Of a stretch of 37,500 nucleotides of DNA, positions 7,528 through 15,570 are shown one piece after another. Origin of the DNA: Clostridiales bacterium (GTDB lineage Bacteria; Bacillota; Clostridia; Oscillospirales; Oscillospiraceae). Below the pieces are notes generated by a model, which worked only from the letters and a program-made list of their open reading frames with translations, was not told the origin of the DNA and did not search any database. Position numbers and translations under genes: made by a program. The first letter of the stretch is position 1; the number at the start of each line of letters is the position of its first letter. The stretch lies in NCBI GenBank assembly GCA_021201185.1, contig JAJQFJ010000082.1, forward strand, positions 1-37,500, given 5' to 3'.

Positions 7528-7873
7528 TATCCGTAACACGCTGGCTTCCCCGATATGCCCGCTGGCGGCAGGCATTGCTGCAATACTTGGCGTCAGAGCG
7601 CTTCGGCGTGAAGGTCTTGCCGCATCCGGCACAGACACGGTTCTGCCTTTTTTTCAGCCGGTGCTGCTTTTGCAGCCGGTAGTTTCCGATTCTGCCGCAG
7701 GTGTCGTAATTGCAGTATTTCTTCGACTTGATCATCGTATAGAAAACCTGGTCGCATCCGGCGCAGATGATTTTTCGCACCGGCCCATCGGCCAGCGGGT
7801 CGGCGGCAACCTGTTCCAAATACCATTGCTTCAGCTTGTCCTGGTTCAGCCGTTCCCATTCGTCATTCCACAT
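7496..7873 (-). CDS. zinc-ribbon recombinase-associated protein
   Basis: A 125-residue protein with two zinc-binding cysteine clusters: CAGCDQVFYTMIKSKKYC and CAGCGKTFTPKRSDAKYCSNAC. The same kind of cluster occurs at the C-terminus of the serine recombinase encoded immediately upstream, whose gene it overlaps by 11 bases. It probably binds DNA and may assist recombination; no specific function is known to me. The last dozen residues (VTDTSCTPKGNLT) are encoded by a repeat hairpin and look like a recent addition. Confidence 0.7.
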   Translation of the reverse strand: MWNDEWERLNQDKLKQWYLEQVAADPLADGPVRKIICAGCDQVFYTMIKSKKYCNYDTCGRIGNYRLQKQHRLKKRQNRVCAGCGKTFTPKRSDAKYCSNACRQRAYRGSQRVTDTSCTPKGNLT

Positions 7874-9917
7874 CGGCAGGCTCCGCCTCCTTTCCCATTT
7901 TTACCGCATAACGTTCTTTCCGTCTTTTACGGGCTGCTTCCTTACTGCAATCGTCACAGCAGTACTTTACATTTTTCCTTGTGGTTGTGAACGTCGTTCC
8001 ACAGTTTCCGCAGATGCACTCCCTGCTTCGCTTTGCCGCTGCTTCCTGCCGATAGAATTTCGCCCGGCAGTTCGCACTGCAAAACATCCCGGCGGAGCTT
8101 CTGGACTCAAATTCCTTGCCGCAGCACTTGCAGGTCAGCTTGAACGGCTGCCCTACGGCGTGTTCGCCCGCCTTGATCATCTGATACCGTTCACGGCTTT
8201 TGATGCGGTGGCGGTGGAGCTGTTCCTGCCGCTTGGCCTCCTCCGGCGTCAATTCCGGGGCAGGCAGCTCACATCTGCCGATAAAGTTCAGGAAGATTTC
8301 GACCTCCTGCACACGATCTCCATCGATCTTCTCCGGCGCATGGACAATGATCTTGTCCACAAACTCGTTGATCATCGGCGTGGTCAGCTCGGAAAAGTCC
8401 GTGTACTTCTTTGCCAGTGCCAGGAACTGCTTTACCCGGTCGGTATCCTCCTCGAAGGCAGCAAGCTGTTCCTCCGCTCCGTCAATAGACTCACGAAGTG
8501 TCTTCTGCTCCGCTTCATACTCGCTCAACAGGGTATCAAAGCGCTCCTCGGAAATGCGGCCAACGGCGAAGGATTCGTAGAGCTTCTTGATAATATGATC
8601 GAGTTCGGTGTATCGCTTTCGGTCTTTGTTCAGCTTGCGTTTGGCTGTCTTTGCCTCCTCCGCCTGTTTGACTTGGGATGCCTGACGCACCTTTTCTGTA
8701 AAATCCTCCTGATTGGAGATGGCGAAGGTGCTGACAGTGCGGATTGTCTCCAGTATCAGCGCCCGAAGCGCTTTCGTGGAGATATGATGATTGCTGCAAG
8801 CTTTCATGCGCTTTTGGGAGGCCAGCGTATGAGCAGAGCAGTCGAAGAAATCAGACGGATACGGCTTCGCCACATTGCCTCTTGACCGGTGATTGTACAT
8901 CTTTGCGCCGCAGTCTGCACAGTACAAAAGGCCGGTCAGAGGATTGGCCTCGCCAAAGGTGTCAATCCGTCTTGGCGTTTTCCGCAGCTTCTGCGCCAGC
9001 TCCCAGGTCTCCCTGTCAACAATGGCTTCGTGGGTGTTTTCGAAAATCAGCCAGTCCTCCGGCGGGTTCAGAACACGGTTCTTGTCCTTATAGGACTCTT
9101 TATGAGAACGGAAGTTGACCGTGTCCCCACAGTATTCCCGTTTGGAGACGATCTGCCCCACGACATTGCCGCTCCAAAAATACGGATTGGGGAACTCCTC
9201 CTTGCTTTTCCAGATGCCTAGGCCACGCCTGGCAAAGTAGACTGCCGGGGTCTCCACCTTGTCGTCGTACAATATCTTCGCAATATCATACGGGCCGTAT
9301 CCATCAATAGTAAGCTGGAATATCCTGCGGACAACTGCGGCGGCTTCCTCGTCGATGAGCCAGTGGTGCTTGTCCTCCGGATCTTTCTTATAGCCGTAGA
9401 TGGCGGTGTTAGTGGTCGGCTTGCCCGATTCGCCCTTTACCCGAATGGCCGCCTTCTGCTTCCGGCTCAGGTCCCGGAGATACCATTCCGACATGATATT
9501 GATGAACGGCGCAAACTCACTGCTGGTGGGGTCTGCGCTGTCGATCCCGTTGCCGACGGCAATAAAGCGGACATTGTGCTGACGGAACAGCACCTCCGTA
9601 TAGAAGCCGGTTTGCAGGTAATCGCGACCCGCTCTTGAAAGATCCTTCACAAGAACTGTATCGACCTTTCCGGCCTCAATGTCTGTGATCATCTGCTTCC
9701 AGGCAGGACGATCAAAATTGCCGCCCGAATACCCGTCGTCGGTATAGTGGACACAATTTGTGAATCCCTTTTGGGCCGCGTAGTCCTGTAACTGGATTTT
9801 TTGATTCACAATGGAATTACTGTCCCCGGTCAATTCATCGTCACGGGAGAGCCTTTCGTACAAGGCTGTGATCTTTTCCTCTGCATTTGATAATGCGCTC
9901 GTCTGTCTGATTGCCAT
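7863..9917 (-). CDS. large serine recombinase (TnpX-like)
   Basis: A 684-residue large serine recombinase. The N-terminal resolvase domain (about 15-165) holds the catalytic serine in ALYERLSRDDELTGD and the downstream VLVKDLSRAGRD motif. A recombinase domain follows with IYGYKKDPEDKHHWLIDE, then a zinc-beta-ribbon (YCADCGAKMY ... CSNHHI) and a long coiled-coil. The C-terminus has further zinc-ribbon clusters (CKCCGKEF, CGNCGTTF, YCCDDC). Such enzymes excise and integrate mobile elements at short core sites. The length and the TnpW-type gene just upstream resemble Tn4451 TnpX. AAAGGAG lies before the ATG. Confidence 0.93.
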   Translation of the reverse strand: MAIRQTSALSNAEEKITALYERLSRDDELTGDSNSIVNQKIQLQDYAAQKGFTNCVHYTDDGYSGGNFDRPAWKQMITDIEAGKVDTVLVKDLSRAGRDYLQTGFYTEVLFRQHNVRFIAVGNGIDSADPTSSEFAPFINIMSEWYLRDLSRKQKAAIRVKGESGKPTTNTAIYGYKKDPEDKHHWLIDEEAAAVVRRIFQLTIDGYGPYDIAKILYDDKVETPAVYFARRGLGIWKSKEEFPNPYFWSGNVVGQIVSKREYCGDTVNFRSHKESYKDKNRVLNPPEDWLIFENTHEAIVDRETWELAQKLRKTPRRIDTFGEANPLTGLLYCADCGAKMYNHRSRGNVAKPYPSDFFDCSAHTLASQKRMKACSNHHISTKALRALILETIRTVSTFAISNQEDFTEKVRQASQVKQAEEAKTAKRKLNKDRKRYTELDHIIKKLYESFAVGRISEERFDTLLSEYEAEQKTLRESIDGAEEQLAAFEEDTDRVKQFLALAKKYTDFSELTTPMINEFVDKIIVHAPEKIDGDRVQEVEIFLNFIGRCELPAPELTPEEAKRQEQLHRHRIKSRERYQMIKAGEHAVGQPFKLTCKCCGKEFESRSSAGMFCSANCRAKFYRQEAAAKRSRECICGNCGTTFTTTRKNVKYCCDDCSKEAARKRRKERYAVKMGKEAEPADVE

Positions 9918-9919
9918 AA

Positions 9920-10129
9920 TTAGGCGCTCCTTTCAGACTGGCGGCTCGTCTGTGGTACGTCCATTGTATCACAGATTCCGCCAGTTGTAACTACTTCGTT
10001 GCGGATCATCCGCAAAATTTTATCCTCCATCGTCTCACTGCCCGTTTCGCTGAATGCGACCTTCACCTTATAGGTGGTGCCGCCGATGCGTCGGGTCAGG
10101 TACTGATCATCGGATCGTGTTTTTTCCAT
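9920..10129 (-). CDS. tnpW: TnpW-family transposon protein
   Basis: A 69-residue protein from ATG 10129 (GGAGG ten bases upstream; a TTG at 10135 is a poorer start). It contains RRIGGTTYKVKVAFSETG and ETMEDKILRMIRNE, typical of transposon-encoded TnpW-family proteins. Its function is not established in the family. The gene ends two bases before the recombinase start and is cotranscribed with it. Confidence 0.8.
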   Translation of the reverse strand: MEKTRSDDQYLTRRIGGTTYKVKVAFSETGSETMEDKILRMIRNEVVTTGGICDTMDVPQTSRQSERSA

Positions 10130-10314
10130 AGGCAATTTTCCTCCATAGATTGAGATTTAGTGTGTGTTCGCGTATAATGGTGTTGGTTCCAGTGGGTGTA
10201 ACCATAAAAAGCTGAAAAACGGCTTTCATGGGTAAAACCTTACCCCACATAAGAACGGCCCCCGAAAAGCCTTGCGGCACAAGGCTTTCAAAGGCCAAAA
10301 TGGTTACAGGGTGG

Positions 10315-10689
10315 CTATTTCAGTTTCCGGCGTTCCCTGTACCGTCGGACTCTGACTGCGGTCTGCTGCCTTCGAGCCTGCATTGCACAGCGCTCAGAGC
10401 AGTACACCCGCTTGCCGTTGGCAGGAAATTTCCTGCCGCAGACTTTACAGGCTTTGAGCTGTGTCGGCACAGGCTTGAATACAGCTTCCAGCTCCGGGTC
10501 GGTGGGCAGTACGGCTTCCCTGAAATATCTGCACAATGCGCTGTTCGTATGGCAGACGCCGAACATATAGCAATCACAGTCCAGAGGCAGACATCCGTAC
10601 TCCCTGTCATAGTTGGCACAGCGGGAAGCGACCAGCTTTCTGATGCGTTGTCTTTCCCGTCCGGTCAACTCACGGCTAACCTGATTCAT
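10315..10689 (-). CDS. cysteine-rich VLP-domain protein
   Basis: A 124-residue protein with many cysteines: ASRCANYDREYGCLPLDCDCYMFG, then CRYFREAVLPTDPEL, resembling the Cys_rich_VLP domain of Firmicutes mobile elements. The C-terminus has a second zinc-finger-like cluster, CKVCGRKFPANGKRVYCSERC, followed by an Arg-rich tail. Probably a DNA-binding accessory protein. The ATG at 10689 is preceded by GAAAGGAGG. It is divergent from the sigma-like gene across a palindromic intergenic region. Confidence 0.75.
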   Translation of the reverse strand: MNQVSRELTGRERQRIRKLVASRCANYDREYGCLPLDCDCYMFGVCHTNSALCRYFREAVLPTDPELEAVFKPVPTQLKACKVCGRKFPANGKRVYCSERCAMQARRQQTAVRVRRYRERRKLK

Positions 10690-10716
10690 GGGCGATCCCT
10701 CCTTTCTAAAGTGATA

Positions 10717-10750
10717 GAGGTAATATAAAAACGAATAAACATATTACCTC
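10717..10750. promoter_or_regulatory. 10-bp dyad between divergent genes
   Basis: GAGGTAATAT (10717-10726) and ATATTACCTC (10741-10750) form a perfect inverted repeat with a 14-base AT-rich spacer. It lies between the divergent VLP and sigma-like genes and is a good operator candidate. Confidence 0.6.
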
Positions 10751-10835
10751 CTCGCTAATAGGAGAAATAACGCGGGTCAAGCGGAACTGTTTTTGAGAAA
10801 TTTTCAAAAAAATTTTCGAGGGGAGGTGCCTGGCA

Positions 10836-11615
10836 ATGCGTAGAGATGAATATGAAGCGGATGTTTTTGATGAGAATGAAAAAACCAAACCCAAAACCGA
10901 CAGGCTGGACATTCCCCCTGACGACGATGTCGAGACTGATTTCGACGAACAGCTTGCAAGGCAGCTCTCCATTGAACGGGAAACGATAGCGGCGCTGGAG
11001 GCCGATGCCGAGGCTCGACCAGTTGACGAGGACGCCGACGAGCAGCCGGAGAAGGCGAAGCTTAAGCGAGAGCTTCAGGCAGAGGCTCTTGCTCGACTGG
11101 AGGATTCCGCCAGAACGCAGGCCGATTTTGAAAGAGTGATCGACTGGTGGGATAAGCTGGACAGGAACAGAGAGCGCCGGGAGCGGTATCATGAATTAAG
11201 CCGCAGCGGAGACGACCTGCCTTTGGACTACAACGTTTCGCCGGACGAGCTGTATTTTCCCAATACAATGAGTTCCGTTCTTGCACTCCAGATACGCAGG
11301 GGAGAATTTATTGACGCTCTCTTTGACTGCCCTTATGAGCTACACGAGCTGGTCACTGACGCTTATATTTCAGATATTCTTTATGAACTGCCCGAGATGG
11401 ACAAGGAGTTGCTCTATCTCCATTCCATCCGTCTGTTCAGCTCTACAAAAATTGCGGCCATCCGTGGACAGACAGACCGAAATATCCGAAAGGTGCGGGC
11501 AACACTACTGAAAAAGGTACGAAAAAAACTGCTGACCTATCTCCAGAGTGGAGAAAAGGCACAGCAGGAATTGACAATAGCAGAAAAGGCTTTCTTGAAG
11601 GAAAATAGCCATTGA
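10836..11615 (+). CDS. sigma-70-region-4-like regulatory protein
   Basis: A 259-residue acidic protein; the first 100 residues are rich in Asp, Glu and Arg. The C-terminal 100 residues contain LPEMDKELLYLHSIRLFSSTKIAAI followed by GQTDRNIRKVRATLLKKVRKKL, which has the layout of the sigma-70 region 4 helix-turn-helix. No region 2 is visible, so it is not a full sigma factor. Such proteins occur in Firmicutes conjugative or mobilizable elements and probably control element genes. A strong GGGGAGG lies before the ATG. Confidence 0.65.
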   Translation: MRRDEYEADVFDENEKTKPKTDRLDIPPDDDVETDFDEQLARQLSIERETIAALEADAEARPVDEDADEQPEKAKLKRELQAEALARLEDSARTQADFERVIDWWDKLDRNRERRERYHELSRSGDDLPLDYNVSPDELYFPNTMSSVLALQIRRGEFIDALFDCPYELHELVTDAYISDILYELPEMDKELLYLHSIRLFSSTKIAAIRGQTDRNIRKVRATLLKKVRKKLLTYLQSGEKAQQELTIAEKAFLKENSH

Positions 11616-11640
11616 CCCATGCGGGGCAGCAACGTATAAT
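11612..11640 (+). promoter_or_regulatory. sigma-A-type promoter
   Basis: TTGACC (11612-11617) and a consensus TATAAT (11635-11640) are 17 bases apart. The -35 box overlaps the stop codon of the sigma-like gene. It would drive the zinc-ribbon gene starting at 11704 and probably the AlbA_2 gene behind it. Confidence 0.8.
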
Positions 11641-11703
11641 GGTAATATGATTTTGAAGATTTCGGGTTACAATATAGAAAGTGCAGATCGGAAGTGATAC
11701 TAC

Positions 11704-12621
11704 ATGGGTAATTTATTTGAAAAGACAAGCTCCAACTGGGTGCGATACAGTGATTACGAGTGGAAGAAGGACAAATCCGGCGTTCTCTACCTCACGCCTG
11801 CGGCCGAGGCGAAGCTGGCTATTTACGACCCGCTGAGCGATGCGGAAGGTCTGGTGGTGGATGCGATCAACATCGGGCGTATGGGCATGAGTAAAAGGCC
11901 GGACAGCGAGATACTGGCGGCAATCTCACAGTTTGCTGTCAAATATGGCCTGCTGGGCCTGATGACCGCACTGCCTACCACACCGGATTTTATGGAATAT
12001 GAAGCGGTCTATCTGCCGAAGAACCATTTTATCAAAGAGGAGACCATGTCTACAGAGGACTATCTCTCTGTTTTCTTCCCCTTTGAAAAGCCGGATGTGG
12101 TCAAGCGGGGCATAGAATCCATGTGGAATATTAACGGGGACAGAACCATGATGGGGCTGGCCATGACCATGAGCGAGAGACCGATGGCGGTCAACATGAG
12201 CTTCCAGAGGGATTACGCAGAACGATATGACTGGCTGAGACAGCAGTTTACCGACCTGGCCTTTACCATGACCGGTAGCTTTCTCTACTATCTGGATTAT
12301 GACAAACTGAGCGAGGATCAGCGGAGCCTGTACCAGCAGAGCATGGCGGCGTTTGGGGGCATTGCCCCGACCTATCGGATCTTGCTCCTGGATAAGCCGA
12401 CCATCGAGTGGGACTTCCACTCTCTGCTGTTGGGCTTACAGATGATGTTCAGCTTCATGCTGGCGGACGATAAGAGGCCGCTCCGCCTGTGTAAGCACTG
12501 TATGAAGGCGTTCGTGGCAAGCCGCCCCAGTGCGGTTTTTTGCAACCCTCAGTGCAAGAATCAGTATAACGTGTATAAGAGCCGGGCAAAGAATAAGCCG
12601 TCAGATGGCAAACGGAAATGA
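11704..12621 (+). CDS. zinc-ribbon-terminated protein of unknown function
   Basis: A 305-residue protein that I do not recognise with certainty. The first 260 residues are globular, with many aromatic residues and no membrane segment. The last 40 contain a zinc-ribbon-like cluster CKHCMKAFVASRPSAVFC then NPQC, similar to DUF6076-type proteins of Firmicutes. A strong promoter lies just upstream. The AlbA_2 gene starts ten bases after its stop, so both are probably one transcript. Confidence 0.6.
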   Translation: MGNLFEKTSSNWVRYSDYEWKKDKSGVLYLTPAAEAKLAIYDPLSDAEGLVVDAINIGRMGMSKRPDSEILAAISQFAVKYGLLGLMTALPTTPDFMEYEAVYLPKNHFIKEETMSTEDYLSVFFPFEKPDVVKRGIESMWNINGDRTMMGLAMTMSERPMAVNMSFQRDYAERYDWLRQQFTDLAFTMTGSFLYYLDYDKLSEDQRSLYQQSMAAFGGIAPTYRILLLDKPTIEWDFHSLLLGLQMMFSFMLADDKRPLRLCKHCMKAFVASRPSAVFCNPQCKNQYNVYKSRAKNKPSDGKRK

Positions 12622-12630
12622 GGTGGAACC

Positions 12631-14088
12631 ATGCGAATTGCAGATTTTATCGGCGAAAGCACCGAATATGATAAGAAAGAGAATCTGGAGGAACGCAAGC
12701 CTCGTAGCTGGCTGAAAAGTGTGAGTGCTTTTGCAAATGGGGTCGGCGGCGCACTCATCTTTGGCGTATCTGATGATGAAACGCTTGTGGGGCTTGCTCA
12801 TGCAAAGGATGTATCTGAAAAAATAAGCGAGGCCATCAAAAGCAGGATGGACCCCGTTCCCCAGGTAGTGATGGAGAATCACAGCGAGGCCGGAAAAGAC
12901 TTCATTATCTTGAGAGTCCCCAGCGGGCAGGAAACGCCCTATTACTATGTTGGTGACGGAAATCGGATCGCCTATGTCCGTGTGGGCAATGAAAGTATCC
13001 CAGCAGATGCTACCGCACTAAAAAGGCTTGTTCTGCGTGGTAGTCACATCTCTTACGATAGCCTGCCGTCCAGATATTCCTTTGAAAAGCTGGCTTTTAC
13101 AAAGATCCGTTCTGTCTATCGGGTTCAGACCGGCAATGAATTGACGGATTCTGATTTTGTATCCTTTGAGCTTTTGGATGAAAGCGGCAATTTGACCAAT
13201 GCGGGGGCGCTGCTGGCCGATGATTCGCCTATTCGTCATTCCCGCCTGTTCTGTACCCGCTGGTACGGCTTGGATAAAGCATCTGGGGTCATGGATGCCT
13301 TGGACGATAAGGAATACAGTGGTTCCCTGATCTCTTTGCTCCAGAACGGAGAGGAATTTGTCAAAAACAATTCCAAAAAGCGATGGAAAAAGGCTGGAAG
13401 CGTGCGTGTGGAGATGCCGGAATACCCGGAGCAAGCTGTCCACGAAGCCCTCGTGAATGCGCTGATCCATCGTGATTATATGGAGATCGGCAGCGAGGTG
13501 CATATTGATATTTTTGATGACCGGTTGGAGATTTATTCCCCCGGAGGTATGTTCGACGGGACGATTGTGCAGGATCAGGACACGGATCATATTGCTTCCA
13601 AACGTCGCAACCCTGTGATCGCTGACATTTTTAGCCGTATGCACTTCATGGAGCGTCGGGGCAGTGGCTTCAAGAAAATCAAGGCAGATTATCGCCATGC
13701 GGTAAATTACCGCCCGGAAGTCGAGCCTAAATTCGTATCCACGTCTACCTCGTTCTTTGTGACGCTTTATAATCTGAACTATGGGGTCGACATTAAAAAG
13801 GTGGCGTTTGAACCCGAAAAAGTAGCGCTTGGCGCAGAAAAAGTAGCGTTTGAACGCCACCTTTCTACTCTGAAAATGAGCACCCCCACAAGAGAGAAAA
13901 CTCTCACACTGTTCGATAACTGTGGTTATGAACGTGCTTTCAGCAGAGCTGATGTATTGAATATGTTTGCTTTAGCGCCATCTTCCGCTGGGAAATTCTT
14001 GACTCGCCTGAAAACCCTTGGCCTCATTGAAGCGGTGGAAGGTCAGGGAAATGGCAAATACAAGTTTGCCCATTTTTTGAGTGACTAA
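12631..14088 (+). CDS. AlbA_2 / HATPase_c_4 transcriptional-regulator-like protein
   Basis: A 485-residue protein. The N-terminus has the AlbA_2 (divergent AAA-4) signature: ESTEYDKKENL and SVSAFANGVGGALIFGVSDD. A GHKL-ATPase-like domain follows with YPEQAVHEALVNALIHRDY, IDIFDDRLEIYSPGG and MHFMERRGSGFKKI. The C-terminus is a winged-helix-like region. Around residues 390-410 there are three tandem VAFE/VALG-type heptads (EKVAF, EKVAL, EKVAF). Family members are called putative DNA-binding regulators or ATPases; their roles are poorly known. GAGGTGG precedes the ATG, and a bidirectional terminator follows. Confidence 0.75.
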   Translation: MRIADFIGESTEYDKKENLEERKPRSWLKSVSAFANGVGGALIFGVSDDETLVGLAHAKDVSEKISEAIKSRMDPVPQVVMENHSEAGKDFIILRVPSGQETPYYYVGDGNRIAYVRVGNESIPADATALKRLVLRGSHISYDSLPSRYSFEKLAFTKIRSVYRVQTGNELTDSDFVSFELLDESGNLTNAGALLADDSPIRHSRLFCTRWYGLDKASGVMDALDDKEYSGSLISLLQNGEEFVKNNSKKRWKKAGSVRVEMPEYPEQAVHEALVNALIHRDYMEIGSEVHIDIFDDRLEIYSPGGMFDGTIVQDQDTDHIASKRRNPVIADIFSRMHFMERRGSGFKKIKADYRHAVNYRPEVEPKFVSTSTSFFVTLYNLNYGVDIKKVAFEPEKVALGAEKVAFERHLSTLKMSTPTREKTLTLFDNCGYERAFSRADVLNMFALAPSSAGKFLTRLKTLGLIEAVEGQGNGKYKFAHFLSD

Positions 14089-14133
14089 GATAGTAACTAA
14101 GATAATGACCAAGTAAATAAAGGCTAACATAAA

Positions 14134-14172
14134 AATATCCCAGCGTCAGTGCCATACCAACGCTGGGATATT
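14134..14172. terminator. bidirectional terminator between convergent genes
   Basis: AATATCCCAGCGT (14134-14146) is perfectly complementary to 14160-14172 around a 13-base loop, with A-rich sequence on the left and TTTT on the right. It separates the AlbA_2 gene from the opposing tnpV gene. Confidence 0.8.
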
Positions 14173-14178
14173 TTGTGA

Positions 14179-14550
14179 TTAACTATAGATAAGCTCGGCC
14201 AGGATGCTCTCTTCCGCTCTGTCATGGATGCTGTTCATCCGGCGCACCCATTCGAGTTGATCGGCTGCTTTCAATGCCTCCGTCACGCCCTCACGTTCAG
14301 CCATCGCCTTGCAGATGATCTCCATGCGGCTGTTGCAGGCTTCATCGATCTCGGCAAGGTGCTCGAAAAGAGTACCCTCCAAAACCATGTTGGTGTAGAC
14401 GATGGGACGGTGCTCCTTGAGGAAGCGGCGGCGCATCCGCCCGTATTTGCCGATGTGGTATTCCTTCGTATCGGGCAGGACGAGATCAGGGATGAAGTAA
14501 TCTCCAACCTGCGTATAGGTTCCACCCATCTGTTCAAACAGGGACTTCAT
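14179..14550 (-). CDS. tnpV: TnpV-family transposon protein
   Basis: A 123-residue protein starting MKSLFEQMGGTYTQVGDYFIPDL and containing RFLKEHRPIVYTN and a C-terminal WVRRMNSIHDRAEE, the characteristic pattern of transposon-encoded TnpV proteins of Tn4451-like elements. The function is not known. AAAGGAG lies before the ATG. Together with tnpW and the large serine recombinase it supports a Tn4451-like origin. Confidence 0.85.
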   Translation of the reverse strand: MKSLFEQMGGTYTQVGDYFIPDLVLPDTKEYHIGKYGRMRRRFLKEHRPIVYTNMVLEGTLFEHLAEIDEACNSRMEIICKAMAEREGVTEALKAADQLEWVRRMNSIHDRAEESILAELIYS

Positions 14551-14647
14551 GATTGATCTGACTCCTTTCTGCGTTGAATTGCTTGCAATTACTGGATTTT
14601 CTCCTTTCCCATAACTGCTTCGTCAATTCTCCACAGATGAGCCGCAG

Positions 14648-14788
14648 TCATGTAGTAGTAGTGGTCGGCAGAGACCACCCTCTACATAGTAACTCTTGAT
14701 TCTGGATACTGTTGCTGTCGTCCCCTTTGTGCTGCTTATTCCGGTCCTCCTCCGACAGTCGGCAGTAGATCGCGGCCCTCTGCCTCAT
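14648..14788 (-). pseudogene. truncated serine recombinase N-terminus
   Basis: From an ATG at 14788 the frame reads MRQRAAIYCRLSEED and DDSNSIQNQELL, the start of a resolvase-type serine recombinase including the catalytic serine. The family sequence stops there and a short tail of about a dozen unrelated residues follows before the stop. A normal protein would be over 500 residues. The break coincides with a nested inverted repeat at 14650-14687. It is the remnant of a second mobile element. Confidence 0.8.
14650..14687. repeat. nested inverted repeat at recombinase break
   Basis: ATGTAG (14650-14655) pairs with CTACAT (14682-14687), and GTGGTC (14661-14666) pairs with GACCAC (14673-14678). 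It sits where the recombinase remnant loses homology and may mark an element end or recombination site. Confidence 0.5.
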
Positions 14789-15076
14789 ATCCGTTCGCCC
14801 CCGTCCTCCGGATACCCGCGTCTCTGTAAAATCCGAATCAATTCTGCCCATTTTTTCGTATACTGTTCCGAAAGAACCGTTTTCTTGCTCCGGAAAACGC
14901 TTACGCACGATGGCGTGTTCGGACTGACGTCTTTCAAATCCTGCATCACAAATCGCCTCCTGCTGCTCTGATGCGCTCTGCCGTGCTATGTGCTATGTTA
15001 TGTCCGGAGGGCTGTCCATCATACCGGATATTGTGTCTGTCACATCCTGTCGAAATAATGAGAGCGGCCTTATTTT

Positions 15077-15125
15077 ACGCCCTGACGGAGCAGCTGTAGC
15101 CAGACGCCCTGACGGTCTGCCCTTT
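15077..15125. repeat. 12-bp direct repeats upstream of operon promoter
   Basis: ACGCCCTGACGG occurs at 15077-15088 and again at 15114-15125, a 37-base period. They lie about 65-110 bases upstream of the -35 box and may be regulator-binding sites. Confidence 0.55.
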
Positions 15126-15188
15126 TCAGGAAGAATATTATCCAGCCACAGACGGCTTGAAATTTTTAAATTTCTCTCAATTTTATAG

Positions 15189-15216
15189 TTGCAATCTCCG
15201 GACAACGTGATATAAT
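15189..15216 (+). promoter_or_regulatory. promoter of RiPP-like operon
   Basis: TTGCAA (15189-15194) and consensus TATAAT (15211-15216) are 16 bases apart, about 95 bases before the PqqD-like start. No terminator is seen until 24087, so one transcript may run through the GH20 gene. Confidence 0.75.
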
Positions 15217-15247
15217 GTAGCCAGAAATGTGTAGGTATAGCGTTCCT

Positions 15248-15313
15248 ATGGCTCGCGGCTCTTTGAAGGCCGCAGACGATCTGTATCATCTGTTTGAGGA
15301 AGACGTAACATGA
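15248..15313 (+). CDS. possible 21-residue leader peptide
   Basis: A short frame from ATG 15248 encodes MARGSLKAADDLYHLFEEDVT and its TGA overlaps the ATG of the PqqD-like gene (ATGA). The coupling geometry and position just after the promoter make translation possible. The ribosome-binding site is weak (GTAGG). It could equally be an untranslated leader. Confidence 0.35.
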   Translation: MARGSLKAADDLYHLFEEDVT

Positions 15314-15570
15314 AAATTGACAGCGATCTGGTCATTCGGAATATTGCAGGTGAGGTCGTACTGATTCCAACTGGAAAAGCTGCGCTCAACAACCCCGGCA
15401 TCATCACCCTGACCGAGAGCGGCGAGCTTCTGGTGCGAAAGCTCCAGGAGGGCTGCGAATTCGACGATCTTGTTGACTGCCTCCTGGTAGAATATGAGGT
15501 AGAACGGGAACAGGCGGAGCAGGACGTGACAGCGTTCCTGGGCAAGCTGAAGGAACGGGGGCTTTTATGA
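15310..15570 (+). CDS. PqqD-like peptide chaperone (RiPP recognition element)
   Basis: An 86-residue protein of the PqqD family, with IAGEVVLIPTG, GIITLTESGELLVRKLQEG and a C-terminal helix ending LGKLKERGLL. PqqD domains bind the leader of a precursor peptide and present it to a radical SAM enzyme. Length and pattern fit stand-alone PqqD-type proteins of Clostridia. It is the first clear gene of the operon; its stop overlaps the next start by four bases. GAGGAAG precedes the ATG. Confidence 0.85.
   Translation: MKIDSDLVIRNIAGEVVLIPTGKAALNNPGIITLTESGELLVRKLQEGCEFDDLVDCLLVEYEVEREQAEQDVTAFLGKLKERGLL

Larger units (their letters stand above)
14789..15247. other. intergenic region before the RiPP-like operon
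   Basis: No gene is convincing here. The left half is probably leftover mobile-element DNA. The right half holds two 12-base direct repeats (15077-15088, 15114-15125), an AT-rich stretch around 15160-15190 and the operon promoter. Confidence 0.5.
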
